The notes beneath the pieces were generated by a model, which was not told the origin of the DNA, did no database searches, and saw only the letters and a list, made by a program, of their open reading frames with translations. This document shows positions 14,158-23,170 of a DNA stretch of 36,414 bases, piece by piece (within the stretch, counting starts at the first letter, position 1; every line of letters begins with the position of its first letter). This DNA comes from a virus, in the IMG/VR virus record IMGVR_UViG_3300010371_000024, positions 1 to 36,414 of that record; one strand, 5' to 3'. The position numbers and the translations under genes were made by a program.

Positions 14158-15839
14158 TATCTATACACCCATTGTCCATTTCTCATGATGACAGGTTTAC
14201 CTTGATATGTTCCAGTAGCACCCTCTTGAGATAAACTTGCCGCTGGAGCAGGGTTTAATAAACCATATCTTTTAAGCGTTGAAGCTCCTGCCTCTTCAGC
14301 ATTGAAATAACCAAGACCTTTGTTGAATTTGATATTTGTTGTGTCCTGACCAACATCTGTTTTAGATGGAAACATCCCTTTAACAATCTGTTGAGACTCT
14401 TCAAGATTAAATCTTCCAGCCGATTGTTTTGCAATTTTTGCAGCTAAAGCATTAATCAAGCCTTCCCTTTGATTAGGACTTAATGCTCCTGCAGCAGTCA
14501 TGCTAGACAATTTCTTAAATGAGTCAACATACTCACTTCTTAAAGCTCTAACTGCTTCGACATCATTAGCTTCTTTAGTCGCCGCTGTTACATCAGCAGG
14601 ATTCATAATCCCAGCTCTTTGCATAGCATTGAACTTGTTATAATTAACTGCTCCAGAACTAAGACCACCGGATGGTCCAGAGCCACCAGAAGACAGAAGC
14701 ATACGATTATTTATTTTCTTTTGCTCAATATCATTGATTGCTTGTTGAAGATTCATTCTTGCCTGTGTATTTTGAATATTTCCAGCAGACATAGCCATCT
14801 TTGCTTGTACGCCCGTTAAAAGCTGATTCTGTGTTGCAATATTTGCTTGCATATCGCTTTGCATATTCTCTCTGTTCATTCTCCAAAGATTCATGGCTTT
14901 TGATTGGTCATTTTTCTGCGCTTCAATATCATTAGCAACGGCGCGATTAATATTTTCCATTGCCATATTAGTTCCATGTGCGCCAGCACCAAGGCCGCTT
15001 AAGATGATTCCTATTGATGATAAAATTTTAGATCCAGTGCTTTGATTTTTAAAATATCTGTTTGGATCAATCTGAGAATTTGCAAACTGCTTGGCAAAAG
15101 CATCGTCTTTTTGTTTATATTCATCAGCAATCTGCTCCGGCGTTTTCATTTGCGACTGCTTATTAATAAAATCTTGATAAGCCTGCTGTGCTTGCAGACT
15201 AGATTGATCTATGTTTTTAGATAATCCTTGAAGTTGCTGCTGCTCTTTATCAAATAAAGAGTTTTGACTTTGACCAAATTGGTCTAGTGGATTTGCCGGT
15301 TGTGATGATTGAGGATTCGCTGCAGCAGCTTGCTGAGATTGTTGCTCCGGAGGAGCGGCCTGTGGAGCTTGTTGAGGAGCTGCGCCTTTACCACCTTGTC
15401 CAGATGGATCAATAATACCTGAGGTAACAGCAGCATTGCCAATGGAGCTAACAGCTTGTCCGATGGCCTGAGCTGGAGGAAGTCCTGCGTGTTGTAAAAC
15501 AGTGTTTACACCTTGTTCAAATAAGCTTGGACCTGAATCTTCAGGAGCCTGTGGTGCCTTACTTTCAGGCACATTGTTAGGATCTCCAACATTGATATTC
15601 ACTGAAGGAGTTGCTTGTTGTTGAGAACTGTTATCAGTTGGCTTTAATGAGTCAGGAGTTTGAACATCCCCGCCATTATCGAAATGCTGAACTTCACCAC
15701 CTTTGGAAAGCTTCTGAACCATCGCCAACGCCTTAGGAGACATACTGCTTTTCATAAAAGTAAAAGATCTACCGCTTGGATGCTCGACATGATAAGAGTC
15801 TTCAGATTCAGATTTAATTTTAAAGTCTTTTAATTCCAT
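14157..15839 (-). CDS. Ejection-type internal virion protein, 560 aa
   Basis: An N-terminal domain of about 45 residues (MELKDFKIKSESEDSYHVEH, then GRSFTFMKSSMSPKAL) precedes a KGGEVQHFDNGGDVQ motif. A Gln/Ala/Pro-rich low-complexity stretch and a long helical region follow (SSLQAQQAYQDFINKQSQ, GIILSGLGAGAHGTNMAMEN). The C-terminus is a small beta part (TYQGKPVIMRNGQWVYR). The position between two other low-complexity late genes and the GG linkers suggest a virion protein ejected with the DNA. The neighbouring starts overlap or abut. Confidence 0.65.
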   Translation of the reverse strand: MELKDFKIKSESEDSYHVEHPSGRSFTFMKSSMSPKALAMVQKLSKGGEVQHFDNGGDVQTPDSLKPTDNSSQQQATPSVNINVGDPNNVPESKAPQAPEDSGPSLFEQGVNTVLQHAGLPPAQAIGQAVSSIGNAAVTSGIIDPSGQGGKGAAPQQAPQAAPPEQQSQQAAAANPQSSQPANPLDQFGQSQNSLFDKEQQQLQGLSKNIDQSSLQAQQAYQDFINKQSQMKTPEQIADEYKQKDDAFAKQFANSQIDPNRYFKNQSTGSKILSSIGIILSGLGAGAHGTNMAMENINRAVANDIEAQKNDQSKAMNLWRMNRENMQSDMQANIATQNQLLTGVQAKMAMSAGNIQNTQARMNLQQAINDIEQKKINNRMLLSSGGSGPSGGLSSGAVNYNKFNAMQRAGIMNPADVTAATKEANDVEAVRALRSEYVDSFKKLSSMTAAGALSPNQREGLINALAAKIAKQSAGRFNLEESQQIVKGMFPSKTDVGQDTTNIKFNKGLGYFNAEEAGASTLKRYGLLNPAPAASLSQEGATGTYQGKPVIMRNGQWVYR

Positions 15840-17126
15840 CTATGCTCCCTTCCTAGAAGAGATTGCTTTTTTCAAAGCGTCTTTAAAGTCACCTTGAGGG
15901 TTTTTGCTATCAGCCTGTTTCTCTTTTAGTTTTGATGCCACAAAGTCAGCCGCTGCTTGAGCTGGATCTTTTGATTCCATGATTGATCTTGGAATTACTA
16001 ATTCTCCAGGAGACAACATCGTCTTCACAGTGTCGTTAACAGGTGAGTCTCCTTTGACTTTTGCTTTGCCAGGAACTTTACCGCCGTCAGACTTTAATTG
16101 TGTTGTTCCTTTTTGCTCAAAAGCTTGAGGATGATAAATCTTTGCAGCTAAGTGCAGATGACTTGGAATGGGACCACCTTTATAAGCCAAAGCAACAGCA
16201 GGACCAGCCTCACTTACCGCTCCGCTCAATGCATCTAATCCACCAGCTCCTCCAGCAGCGTCAGCGCCGCCAGCTCCGCCCGCATCCATAGGACCACCAG
16301 CCATTGAAGGAGAGATAGAAGACGTTGGACTATTTCCACCAATCTTAATCGGAGTCATTCCGTTCCCATAAACACTAACGCCAGCGTTTTGCAGCATCTG
16401 GTTTGCGATATTGGCACTTGAGTTTGATTGTCCAAAGTTTCCAGACTTAAATGGTTGACCAGCGACAGCGCCCCCAGAGCTAAGTTTTTCAATAAAGCCG
16501 CCGTGAGCTTTTCCTCCAGCTAATCCACCTAAGCTATTCAATAAACCGCTTGCTGTGTTCTGAGTTGCCGCTGCATTTTGCGCAGAAGTCCCAGCATTAA
16601 TTCCCTGAGATCCAAGAGACGATTGATTAGCTAGCTGACCGCTTGTTGAAATGTTCTGAAGATTCTCATTAGCTTGCTGGCCGTAGAGATTTCCGAGTTG
16701 TTGTTGCGCTCCGAGCTGTTGTTGCGCTCCAAGGATTGCCCCTTGTCCAGCCGCCTGCTGGTTTGCTGCCTGAGCATTTTGAGAAGCTTGTCTAATCGCT
16801 AACGCTGGATTAATTCCTTTTTGTGAGGCAATCATTCCCGTGTTTTGTTGAATATTCTGATTCGTTGCTTGATTCAGCATCGCTTGAGCAGGATTAGGGC
16901 CTTGTCCTTGAGACTGAGCAAGTAACGCTTGAGCAAGAGCGTTTTGATTATTTTGCACTCCGCCAAGACCTTGTTGAGATTGTGAAATCTGGTTATTGAG
17001 AGATCCAATATCCATAGGATTATTAGCTTGATACTCATTCTGAGGAGTAAATCCTTTAGCAATCCCATTTGTTATTCCACCCAAAGATCCGACAGCGTTG
17101 CCGATTCCAGAAAATACATCTCCCAT
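15840..17126 (-). CDS. Ejection-type internal virion protein, 428 aa
   Basis: The N-terminal 200 residues are Gln/Asn/Ala-rich and helical (QQQLGAQQQLGNLYGQQANEN) after a short Gly-rich start (MGDVFSGIGNAVGSLGG). The C-terminal part has SDGGKVPGKAKVKGDSPVND followed by MLSPGELVIPRS, a segment I recall from phage tail and ejection proteins. The Gln-rich helical composition fits P22 gp20-like ejection proteins. It starts with ATG overlapping the GNAT-like gene stop and ends in TAG one base before the 560-residue gene. Confidence 0.65.
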   Translation of the reverse strand: MGDVFSGIGNAVGSLGGITNGIAKGFTPQNEYQANNPMDIGSLNNQISQSQQGLGGVQNNQNALAQALLAQSQGQGPNPAQAMLNQATNQNIQQNTGMIASQKGINPALAIRQASQNAQAANQQAAGQGAILGAQQQLGAQQQLGNLYGQQANENLQNISTSGQLANQSSLGSQGINAGTSAQNAAATQNTASGLLNSLGGLAGGKAHGGFIEKLSSGGAVAGQPFKSGNFGQSNSSANIANQMLQNAGVSVYGNGMTPIKIGGNSPTSSISPSMAGGPMDAGGAGGADAAGGAGGLDALSGAVSEAGPAVALAYKGGPIPSHLHLAAKIYHPQAFEQKGTTQLKSDGGKVPGKAKVKGDSPVNDTVKTMLSPGELVIPRSIMESKDPAQAAADFVASKLKEKQADSKNPQGDFKDALKKAISSRKGA

Positions 17127-17500
17127 TATAACTCCTTCATGAAATGCACAAAGTTTCCAGCGAAACTATAGTTGTGCTTCTGTGCCATCTCTTGAATGGC
17201 CGCAATATTGCTATTCGCTAACAGCATTTTAATTCCAGCCTCTTTGGCCGATAGTTCTAAGTCCTCAACGATTAAATCAAAAGCGTCTGCTCTGTCTTCT
17301 TTGCTAGCCTCTGGATTAGAGATAAAGAAATCCATGATGGCACATTGATTGTTCATCTTTAATAAAAACCCACAGGCGACATCTGGAACAATGACTCCCG
17401 TTGGAGGAAAAGACCAAACAGGAGGCACCGGAACATATCTCAATGAACACCATTTGGAGATCATGTGGTAATCGTCTGGATAATAGTCTCTCACATCCAT
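17126..17500 (-). CDS. GNAT-like acetyltransferase-fold protein, 124 aa
   Basis: The order of elements fits a compact GNAT fold: MDVRDYYPDDYHMISKWCSL, then CGFLLKMNNQCAIMDFFISN and NIAAIQEMAQKHNYSF near the end. The AIMDFFISNP strand followed by RADAFDLIVEDLELSAKEAG corresponds to the acetyl-CoA-binding strand and helix. A clear Q/RxxGxG/A loop is not visible, so activity is uncertain. Similar genes sit next to nozzle and ejection genes in other podoviruses as far as I recall. It overlaps both neighbours by one base. Confidence 0.65.
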   Translation of the reverse strand: MDVRDYYPDDYHMISKWCSLRYVPVPPVWSFPPTGVIVPDVACGFLLKMNNQCAIMDFFISNPEASKEDRADAFDLIVEDLELSAKEAGIKMLLANSNIAAIQEMAQKHNYSFAGNFVHFMKEL

Positions 17501-20500
17501 TAGAATGATTTCTCCGCTGGTAAATTGTTGTAAAGTCCGGCCTTCACTCCAACTCGAAAAGCCATTGATGACAAGGAGAATCCTTCTCCGATAGTGCCTG
17601 ACTGAGTTTCAGTAAGCTCAATCTGCATGGACTGACATTTCTGTACTTTCAAATTCACTCGAAAAGAGTAAAGCCCTGGATCTGTTAGAACTGGAATGAC
17701 TATTGTTTCAGCAATTGTTGTTGAGAAATCGACGTAGATATTAATATTTAAAGTGTGTGGTGACTTGTAACTGCCTAAGATCTGAAGCTCCCAGACTCTC
17801 TGAAATCCTTCAATCCCTGCAAAGCTTAACCAACCTGTTTTAAATCCAAGTGGAATCAGTGAGCCGTTATCGGTAAACACCCCAGGAGTTTGTTCAAACT
17901 CTAATCCATCCGATTGAATGTAAATGAGATCATTCTCAAAGATGCATGAATCAACAGCACCTGAGGCATAAATATCAGTTTCCCATTGGTTCACATAATA
18001 GTCATAAACCAGGTTAGTCCCATTACTTAAAGTAAAGATTGCTCTATTTGAGTTCTCAAATAATTGAGCAGAGGTTACTTGATAAGAGTTAAATTCTCTC
18101 ACATCTGCGCCGATGTATCTTTCCTGAAATGACCGATCTAATAACCAGATTCCCTTTAAAGGATCTTGATAAACAAGACCTATCGGAAGCTCTAAGATAG
18201 ACGCTTGATTCGTGCATCCTGTGGTTCCAGCAATCCTAATTGCTTCAGTGAAGTCATCATTCAACCCATTAGGGCTTGGACCATCACCGACAACATAGAA
18301 TTTATTCGTTGGACCAAAGATAATAATCTTGTCGTCCATCGTTCCAATCGCACTAAGCCTGCCTATCTTCTGATCGACATTCTGATTAAACAACAAAGAA
18401 CTAAACTCAACAGGGACTCCAGGTAAAGCCTGTTTAGAATATCCAAACTGAAAGGGATTCTCAGGCGATAAGTAAAGAGCCCTGTTCTTAAATGAAACTA
18501 AGGCTGAAATGGCAGGAGGAGAGATGTTGTCGACCTCACCGCCTGTTGTGTAAAGCTGCTCATTACCGACAATCGCCTCATCGGGAAGTGTGTCAGTGAT
18601 GGCAACAAAGTCAGATGTTGGATCATTGTATGTAAGGCTTGTTAGGCTTGAAACTCTATAGAAAATAGTTTGATTGTTTTGCGTTCGGTAAAGAACGACA
18701 GACACATCAGATTTTGCGGTTTGTCTTAGGCAAGGAATATTAACTAGCACCGAGCAAACATCTTTTGTTGAGAACGTATCGCCTGCATGACTTGCAGTTG
18801 CAATATTATTAACTGTGATTGTTCCTGTCGTTGAGGTCGCTTGTGAAATGCTTGTGATGTAAGTTCCTGCTGGAAAAGTGGAGGCATTAGTCGTATCTGT
18901 AAAGATCTGTCCAACAAAATAATTAGACCACGCACCGACTGTCACTGATGAAATCACGTTTGTATTAATTGTTGTCGTGCCTGTAAATGTGACAGCACTC
19001 AGAGATGAAGCTGCTGGCAACTGAACTGTTAAAGCAGGGCTTGGAGCTGAACGATTTAATTGTCCTTGGTTATCCACCCATTCATAAAGTGCAATGTATT
19101 GAATCTGATTAAGAGTTGTTCCCGTGTTAAGGCTTGAGCCAATCCCACCAGCACTTGTGTAAAACGTCTGAGACAAATTCTCTGGATAAATGTGAAAACC
19201 CTGCTCAACAATATTAGCCCCATCATAAGCCCAGCATTGACCACTTGCTAAGAGAAGATTATTGGCAATGTTTAACTTTGAAGGAGCGTGAGAAACATTA
19301 AAATCAATCGCTGCTTCAAGCACTCCAGTATTAAAGAAGATGTTTCCATTTTGAGATGAAACATCATCTTGAAAGAGATAAGGAAATGCAAACTTCGTTG
19401 CTGAAATTGCTGTCACCTCTGGCAGGACTCCGTAAAGATAATATTGTCCAGCGTTGAGCGGCGCTAGTTTCATTATGATTTGTCCAGAACCATTAATCAG
19501 AAAATATGTGGGCTCTTGAGATGTCAAAACTGTATCGCTAGAACTTGTTGATATTTTATTTAGTAAATATTCTCCAGCATAGACGACGAGAAAATAGGTG
19601 ACGCTATTGTAAGTAAATAGCTTACTTGCAAGTCCCACTCCTCGCATGACAATCGATGCTGTGCCAACAGTTCCAGTGAGTGTCAGAGTGTTCTTTTTAA
19701 TCATGTGGGAGGTGTCATTGCCTGAGTTTGTCGCATCAGCAGCAAGGGCTTCGTAATAGATTGTTGCCGTTGTTCCACTCACTGAGGCCGTCAGCGTAAA
19801 GAATCCATAAGATGAATCAATGGCTGTGTGAGCTAAAAGAACTGTTGTTAAGGCTCCGTCAACAATAAACCCATTCGTTGTTCCAGCGCTGAGAAGTGTT
19901 GAATAAAACACCCAAACATTGCCAGAGCCATCACCACACAAAGTAATATTATTAACAGTGCCAGCAACAGTCACATCATAAGCACTTGATAAAACTAAAC
20001 CAGAGCTTAGAGATTTCAATGAAATGTGTGAGATCGCTGATTTATAGGCAAAGTAAATAGAGCCATTAATTAAAGCAGCATTGAAGTTTTGAAAGGTGGT
20101 CGTTGCAATCGTTACTTCAGCGCCCAAAGTTGTTGGAGTCGCGGTTGAAATTGCACGATATACAAGTTTTGTTCCAGAACTTTGCCAGTAGGAAATGATA
20201 AAATAGTTTCCGATAATAAGAGTTCTGGCAAGTGGTGCTCCGGAGTCAATCAAAGCGTTATTAACAATGACTGATCCAGTTGTCGAATCAACAACCGAGT
20301 ATCTAATTCCACCCGTTGAGTCAGACCATGTATAACATTTAAGTCCAGTGACTGAGTCATAAGCAAGACTTGGAAGATTCTGGCTACCTGAGTTTCTAAT
20401 CACAGACGTGACAGACAAATCAACAGGCACCATGGGACCGCGGTTAATCTGCTCACCAAGATCTTTCGAGTAACTATAAAGATTAGTTCCATCAAGAGCT

Positions 20501-20730
20501 ACAAGCTCATTTTGATAATTTGAGACGCCAACGCCTTTAGAGATTGATCCACCACCTAAGATGGAGGCTGGAATTGCAGTTGTGCCATCACGCTTTTTGA
20601 TCTCTTTTAAAGTGCTAAAGCTTGCATTATTTAAGGTAAGCATCTTGCCAGGGATGACCTGCTTATCATCGGTCTTAGTATCTAGACCTAGAGAGAATGA
20701 GATTGGAACATTCTGAGGTTGTAAGGCCAT
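17500..20730 (-). CDS. Tail nozzle or stabilisation-like protein, 1076 aa
   Basis: The opening (PISFSLGLDTKTDDKQVIPGKMLTLNNASF, written here as its PISFSLGLDTKTDDKQ and PGKMLTLNN parts) followed by KKRDG matches the start of P22 gp10-like tail stabilisation proteins, which form the nozzle below the portal and adaptor. The rest is a long Ser/Thr-rich, beta-propeller-like chain with repeated strands. It comes after the adaptor and before the ejection genes, as in P22-type podoviruses. It is the longest gene in the window and longer than the P22 protein. The assignment rests on the N-terminal motif and order. Confidence 0.75.
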   Translation of the reverse strand: MALQPQNVPISFSLGLDTKTDDKQVIPGKMLTLNNASFSTLKEIKKRDGTTAIPASILGGGSISKGVGVSNYQNELVALDGTNLYSYSKDLGEQINRGPMVPVDLSVTSVIRNSGSQNLPSLAYDSVTGLKCYTWSDSTGGIRYSVVDSTTGSVIVNNALIDSGAPLARTLIIGNYFIISYWQSSGTKLVYRAISTATPTTLGAEVTIATTTFQNFNAALINGSIYFAYKSAISHISLKSLSSGLVLSSAYDVTVAGTVNNITLCGDGSGNVWVFYSTLLSAGTTNGFIVDGALTTVLLAHTAIDSSYGFFTLTASVSGTTATIYYEALAADATNSGNDTSHMIKKNTLTLTGTVGTASIVMRGVGLASKLFTYNSVTYFLVVYAGEYLLNKISTSSSDTVLTSQEPTYFLINGSGQIIMKLAPLNAGQYYLYGVLPEVTAISATKFAFPYLFQDDVSSQNGNIFFNTGVLEAAIDFNVSHAPSKLNIANNLLLASGQCWAYDGANIVEQGFHIYPENLSQTFYTSAGGIGSSLNTGTTLNQIQYIALYEWVDNQGQLNRSAPSPALTVQLPAASSLSAVTFTGTTTINTNVISSVTVGAWSNYFVGQIFTDTTNASTFPAGTYITSISQATSTTGTITVNNIATASHAGDTFSTKDVCSVLVNIPCLRQTAKSDVSVVLYRTQNNQTIFYRVSSLTSLTYNDPTSDFVAITDTLPDEAIVGNEQLYTTGGEVDNISPPAISALVSFKNRALYLSPENPFQFGYSKQALPGVPVEFSSLLFNQNVDQKIGRLSAIGTMDDKIIIFGPTNKFYVVGDGPSPNGLNDDFTEAIRIAGTTGCTNQASILELPIGLVYQDPLKGIWLLDRSFQERYIGADVREFNSYQVTSAQLFENSNRAIFTLSNGTNLVYDYYVNQWETDIYASGAVDSCIFENDLIYIQSDGLEFEQTPGVFTDNGSLIPLGFKTGWLSFAGIEGFQRVWELQILGSYKSPHTLNINIYVDFSTTIAETIVIPVLTDPGLYSFRVNLKVQKCQSMQIELTETQSGTIGEGFSLSSMAFRVGVKAGLYNNLPAEKSF

Positions 20731-20741
20731 GTGACTCCAAT

Positions 20742-21050
20742 TTAAAAACAGTAAAGATCAATCGAAACAACAGCATCACTAACGAGAATCAGCGTGAGAG
20801 ACGGATTAGGATTTGAGTCCTGATTGTCGTAAATCCCTGCTGCACTTCTTTTTCTAACGATGCTCCATCCTTGGAGCGGCTTTCCCAATCCATGGTTTAC
20901 AACATTTGATCCAATTAATAGCTGCACCTTCGTGGTCAGCGTTCCTTGAGTCTGAGGGTTGGTTAGAATCGGATTTAAAGCTTGAGCAATAAACTGCTGA
21001 AGCTGATTGATCTCTCGACTCTCGGTCTGCATCTTTGGAATTGAAACCAC
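20742..21050 (-). CDS. Small tail-associated protein, 102 aa
   Basis: It begins at GTG 21050 (MVSIPKMQTES); GGTGG lies upstream. The C-terminal half (VNHGLGKPLQGWSIVRKRSA, then DNQDSNPNPSLTLILVSDA) matches a beta domain I recall from many podovirus genomes near tail genes. The N-terminal half is helical (INQLQQFIAQALNPIL). A role in tail assembly or fibre attachment is likely but not proven. It sits between the adaptor and nozzle genes. Confidence 0.65.
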   Translation of the reverse strand: MVSIPKMQTESREINQLQQFIAQALNPILTNPQTQGTLTTKVQLLIGSNVVNHGLGKPLQGWSIVRKRSAAGIYDNQDSNPNPSLTLILVSDAVVSIDLYCF

Positions 21051-21053
21051 TTG

Positions 21054-22085
21054 CTACCACCCTAGACCCGAGTTACCACCGTAACCATCAGAATCTCCCC
21101 ATGAGAAATTCCTCATTCGTGAATCTGACACAGTTGCAGGTTCTGAAATGTCTCTATTCGTTGCCGCTTCTTCTAAGTTTTGTTTAATAAATTGAATCTC
21201 AACATCAATTTCTGAAACATCTTGTTCTTGCTTCAGCATCGCTTTTCTTGCAGCGCTTAAGATCACATAATCTTCATAACCAGAAATCCCATCAAGAATA
21301 TCAGTATCAGCCATAAGCACTTTTGGTCGTGGCGCGTACCAGATCCGAATTGTCTGTCCGCCTTGAGTCTGTGGAACAAGTTCTAAATAATTGCCAGTGA
21401 ATCGGTAACGAATATTTGTGATGCCGTAGAACGTGTAAACATTTGGAAAGTTCCATAAGTTCTGTTGAATCTTGTTATACCGCCTCAGCGTCACCCAAGA
21501 GTTAACATCTGAAGGATTCAAAGCTACTTCAACCAGTGTGGCTTTATAAAAGTCAGCAGGTAAAGGATAGAGCTGTGATGATCCATCAGTCGTAATTGTA
21601 TAAGTAGATGACGAGTAATACTCATCTTCAAAGTGCTGAATGAGGAAGTTATACAAGTCCTTGTATGAGTTTGAGATATAAGAGTTCCATTCAGGTAAAG
21701 AAATGAACTGAGAATTGGCAAGATCAGCTCGAAGTGTCGCCATGAGCCTGATCCACTGAAGAGAGTTCTGTCCAATCGGAGCAGGAACAATATTCTGTGC
21801 GGCTGTATAAGCACTTGTGCCACTCACATTTGAGGCAGCAACTTGATAATAATACTTTGTGGCAGAGACAACGCCTGTCGGGTTTGTCGTCGCATCGTAA
21901 GTGTCATCTAGATAATAATTATGAAGTGGTGTGCCAGTGAGTGTTGCAACAGTTGAGAACGTAATGCCATCGAGAGAGCGTTGAACAAAATAAGTCGTAG
22001 CATCTGAGATCTGATCCCAAGAGAGATAATTACTAACCTGTCCTGTTTGGACATTAAAGTTCGTTGGAGTTATAGGAATTGCCAA
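21054..22085 (-). CDS. FN3-head-to-tail adaptor fusion, 343 aa
   Basis: Translation appears to start at TTG 22085, preceded by AAAGGAGGTG, a near-perfect ribosome site. Residues about 5-105 form a fibronectin type III domain (NYLSWDQISDATTYFVQRS ... YYYQVAASNVSG). From about 110 the chain matches the adaptor (gp4/gp11-like) layout: helical LRADLANSQFISLPEWNSYI, then LYPLPADFYKATLVEV and IRIWYAPRPKVL. The adaptor joins portal to tail nozzle. The C-terminus is Gly-rich (SDGYGGNSGLGW). An FN3 domain on the N-terminus of an adaptor would be an unusual fusion and might be exposed on the virion. Confidence 0.75.
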   Translation of the reverse strand: MAIPITPTNFNVQTGQVSNYLSWDQISDATTYFVQRSLDGITFSTVATLTGTPLHNYYLDDTYDATTNPTGVVSATKYYYQVAASNVSGTSAYTAAQNIVPAPIGQNSLQWIRLMATLRADLANSQFISLPEWNSYISNSYKDLYNFLIQHFEDEYYSSSTYTITTDGSSQLYPLPADFYKATLVEVALNPSDVNSWVTLRRYNKIQQNLWNFPNVYTFYGITNIRYRFTGNYLELVPQTQGGQTIRIWYAPRPKVLMADTDILDGISGYEDYVILSAARKAMLKQEQDVSEIDVEIQFIKQNLEEAATNRDISEPATVSDSRMRNFSWGDSDGYGGNSGLGW

Positions 22086-22097
22086 ACGACACCTCCT

Positions 22098-22373
22098 TTA
22101 AACTTTTTCGCCGTCTCTAGGATCTTCTTTTGTGTCTGCAACTGAATGAATATCCATAAAGTTCGACAAGGCTTGCATGAGCTTATCAGCAGACTTCTCG
22201 TGAAAAGCAGAGATCATGTCTTGAGCAGCGAGATGCTTACCGTCAGGCATCCCGTCCTCATCTTTCACAATCTCTGGCTTCATAGGAGAAGGAGCCATTG
22301 TCATTGGCCCCCCGTTTGCTCCACGCTTTTGCATAATCGTTTGCATCGCTCTTTTTTTATCAAACATGATCAT
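22098..22373 (-). CDS. Hypothetical virion-region protein, 91 aa
   Basis: It has an N-terminal basic helix (MFDKKRAMQTIMQKRG), a Met/Pro-rich linker (GGPMTMAPSPMKPE) and an acidic helical end (HEKSADKLMQALSNFMDIH). The start at 22373 has GGGG upstream. It sits two bases after the capsid-associated gene and just before the adaptor. The function is unknown; it could be a minor head protein. Confidence 0.65.
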   Translation of the reverse strand: MIMFDKKRAMQTIMQKRGANGGPMTMAPSPMKPEIVKDEDGMPDGKHLAAQDMISAFHEKSADKLMQALSNFMDIHSVADTKEDPRDGEKV

Positions 22374-22375
22374 GA

Positions 22376-23059
22376 TTATTCCCCTTGAACTGTAATTCTT
22401 GATCCTGAGAAGTAAAACTCCAAGTGAATCACCGATCCAGCAGTCGGAGCCACAGGGATTGGAGTTGTGTCAGAAGAGCTTGTTGGGCCTAAGATTTGGA
22501 ACATCATATAAGCTCCGCTCTGAACTCCCAAGATCTGAGCTTTGCTTCCAGTAGAGGAAACAATCGTCTCGTTTGGAGTTCCGATCACTTCGATAGATCC
22601 AATCCCAGTCACTCCAGGAACTTTCACAGATCCAGTGCCTCCGATAGCGCCTGTTGCAATCGCAACAAAAGGAACACCCACCGCGGGAACAACGCCAACA
22701 GGAAGGCCCGCTGCTTGCCATTGAGCAAGAGTTGTCGTCCCAAGAGCATTAATGACGTAAACATCGCCAGAAGTGGTTGAGGTCAGAGCAGATCCAGCTA
22801 AAGGAGCCACGGCCTGCCATCCACCACTATAATAAAGGTTATACGAGTCTTGCAGTTGAGCAAGAATGTAACCAGCAGGAGGATTTGGATTTCCAGCAAC
22901 AGGAGTTGTTGAGGTATGCATATATATTGCTTGAATACCTGGGCCTTTAAGGCCAGTAACTCCAGCGCCATTGGTTGCATCGACAACAAAGTTGCAATCG
23001 ATCAAGATTGGTTTTGTATGAAGCGTATTGAAAAACTGATTGTAACGTCTGTTAGCCAT
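22376..23059 (-). CDS. Capsid-associated or decoration-like protein, 227 aa
   Basis: The product is Gly/Val/Thr-rich and beta-type, with motifs such as KGPGIQAIYMHTS, GYILAQLQDSYNLYYSGG and SVIHLEFYFSGSRI. It follows the major capsid gene after a 111-base gap with a hairpin. Similar placement is typical of head decoration or completion proteins. No diagnostic motif is visible, so the assignment is contextual. Confidence 0.6.
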   Translation of the reverse strand: MANRRYNQFFNTLHTKPILIDCNFVVDATNGAGVTGLKGPGIQAIYMHTSTTPVAGNPNPPAGYILAQLQDSYNLYYSGGWQAVAPLAGSALTSTTSGDVYVINALGTTTLAQWQAAGLPVGVVPAVGVPFVAIATGAIGGTGSVKVPGVTGIGSIEVIGTPNETIVSSTGSKAQILGVQSGAYMMFQILGPTSSSDTTPIPVAPTAGSVIHLEFYFSGSRITVQGE

Positions 23060-23123
23060 TTTTAACCCCTTAGGTTAGGAATTGTTTTCGTCTCTTAGTC
23101 CCCCGACCGTTCACGAAAGATCA

Positions 23124-23154
23124 GCTCCAGGTGGCATTTTAAGCCTCAAGGAGC
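23124..23154. other. Hairpin after the capsid gene
   Basis: GCTCC (23124-23128) pairs with GGAGC (23150-23154), and GGC with GCC inside. It lies in the 111-base gap after the major capsid gene. No clear T-run follows, so it may slow transcription, mark an RNA end or protect the mRNA rather than terminate. Confidence 0.35.
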
Positions 23155-23170
23155 CGTCATAATTTAATTA

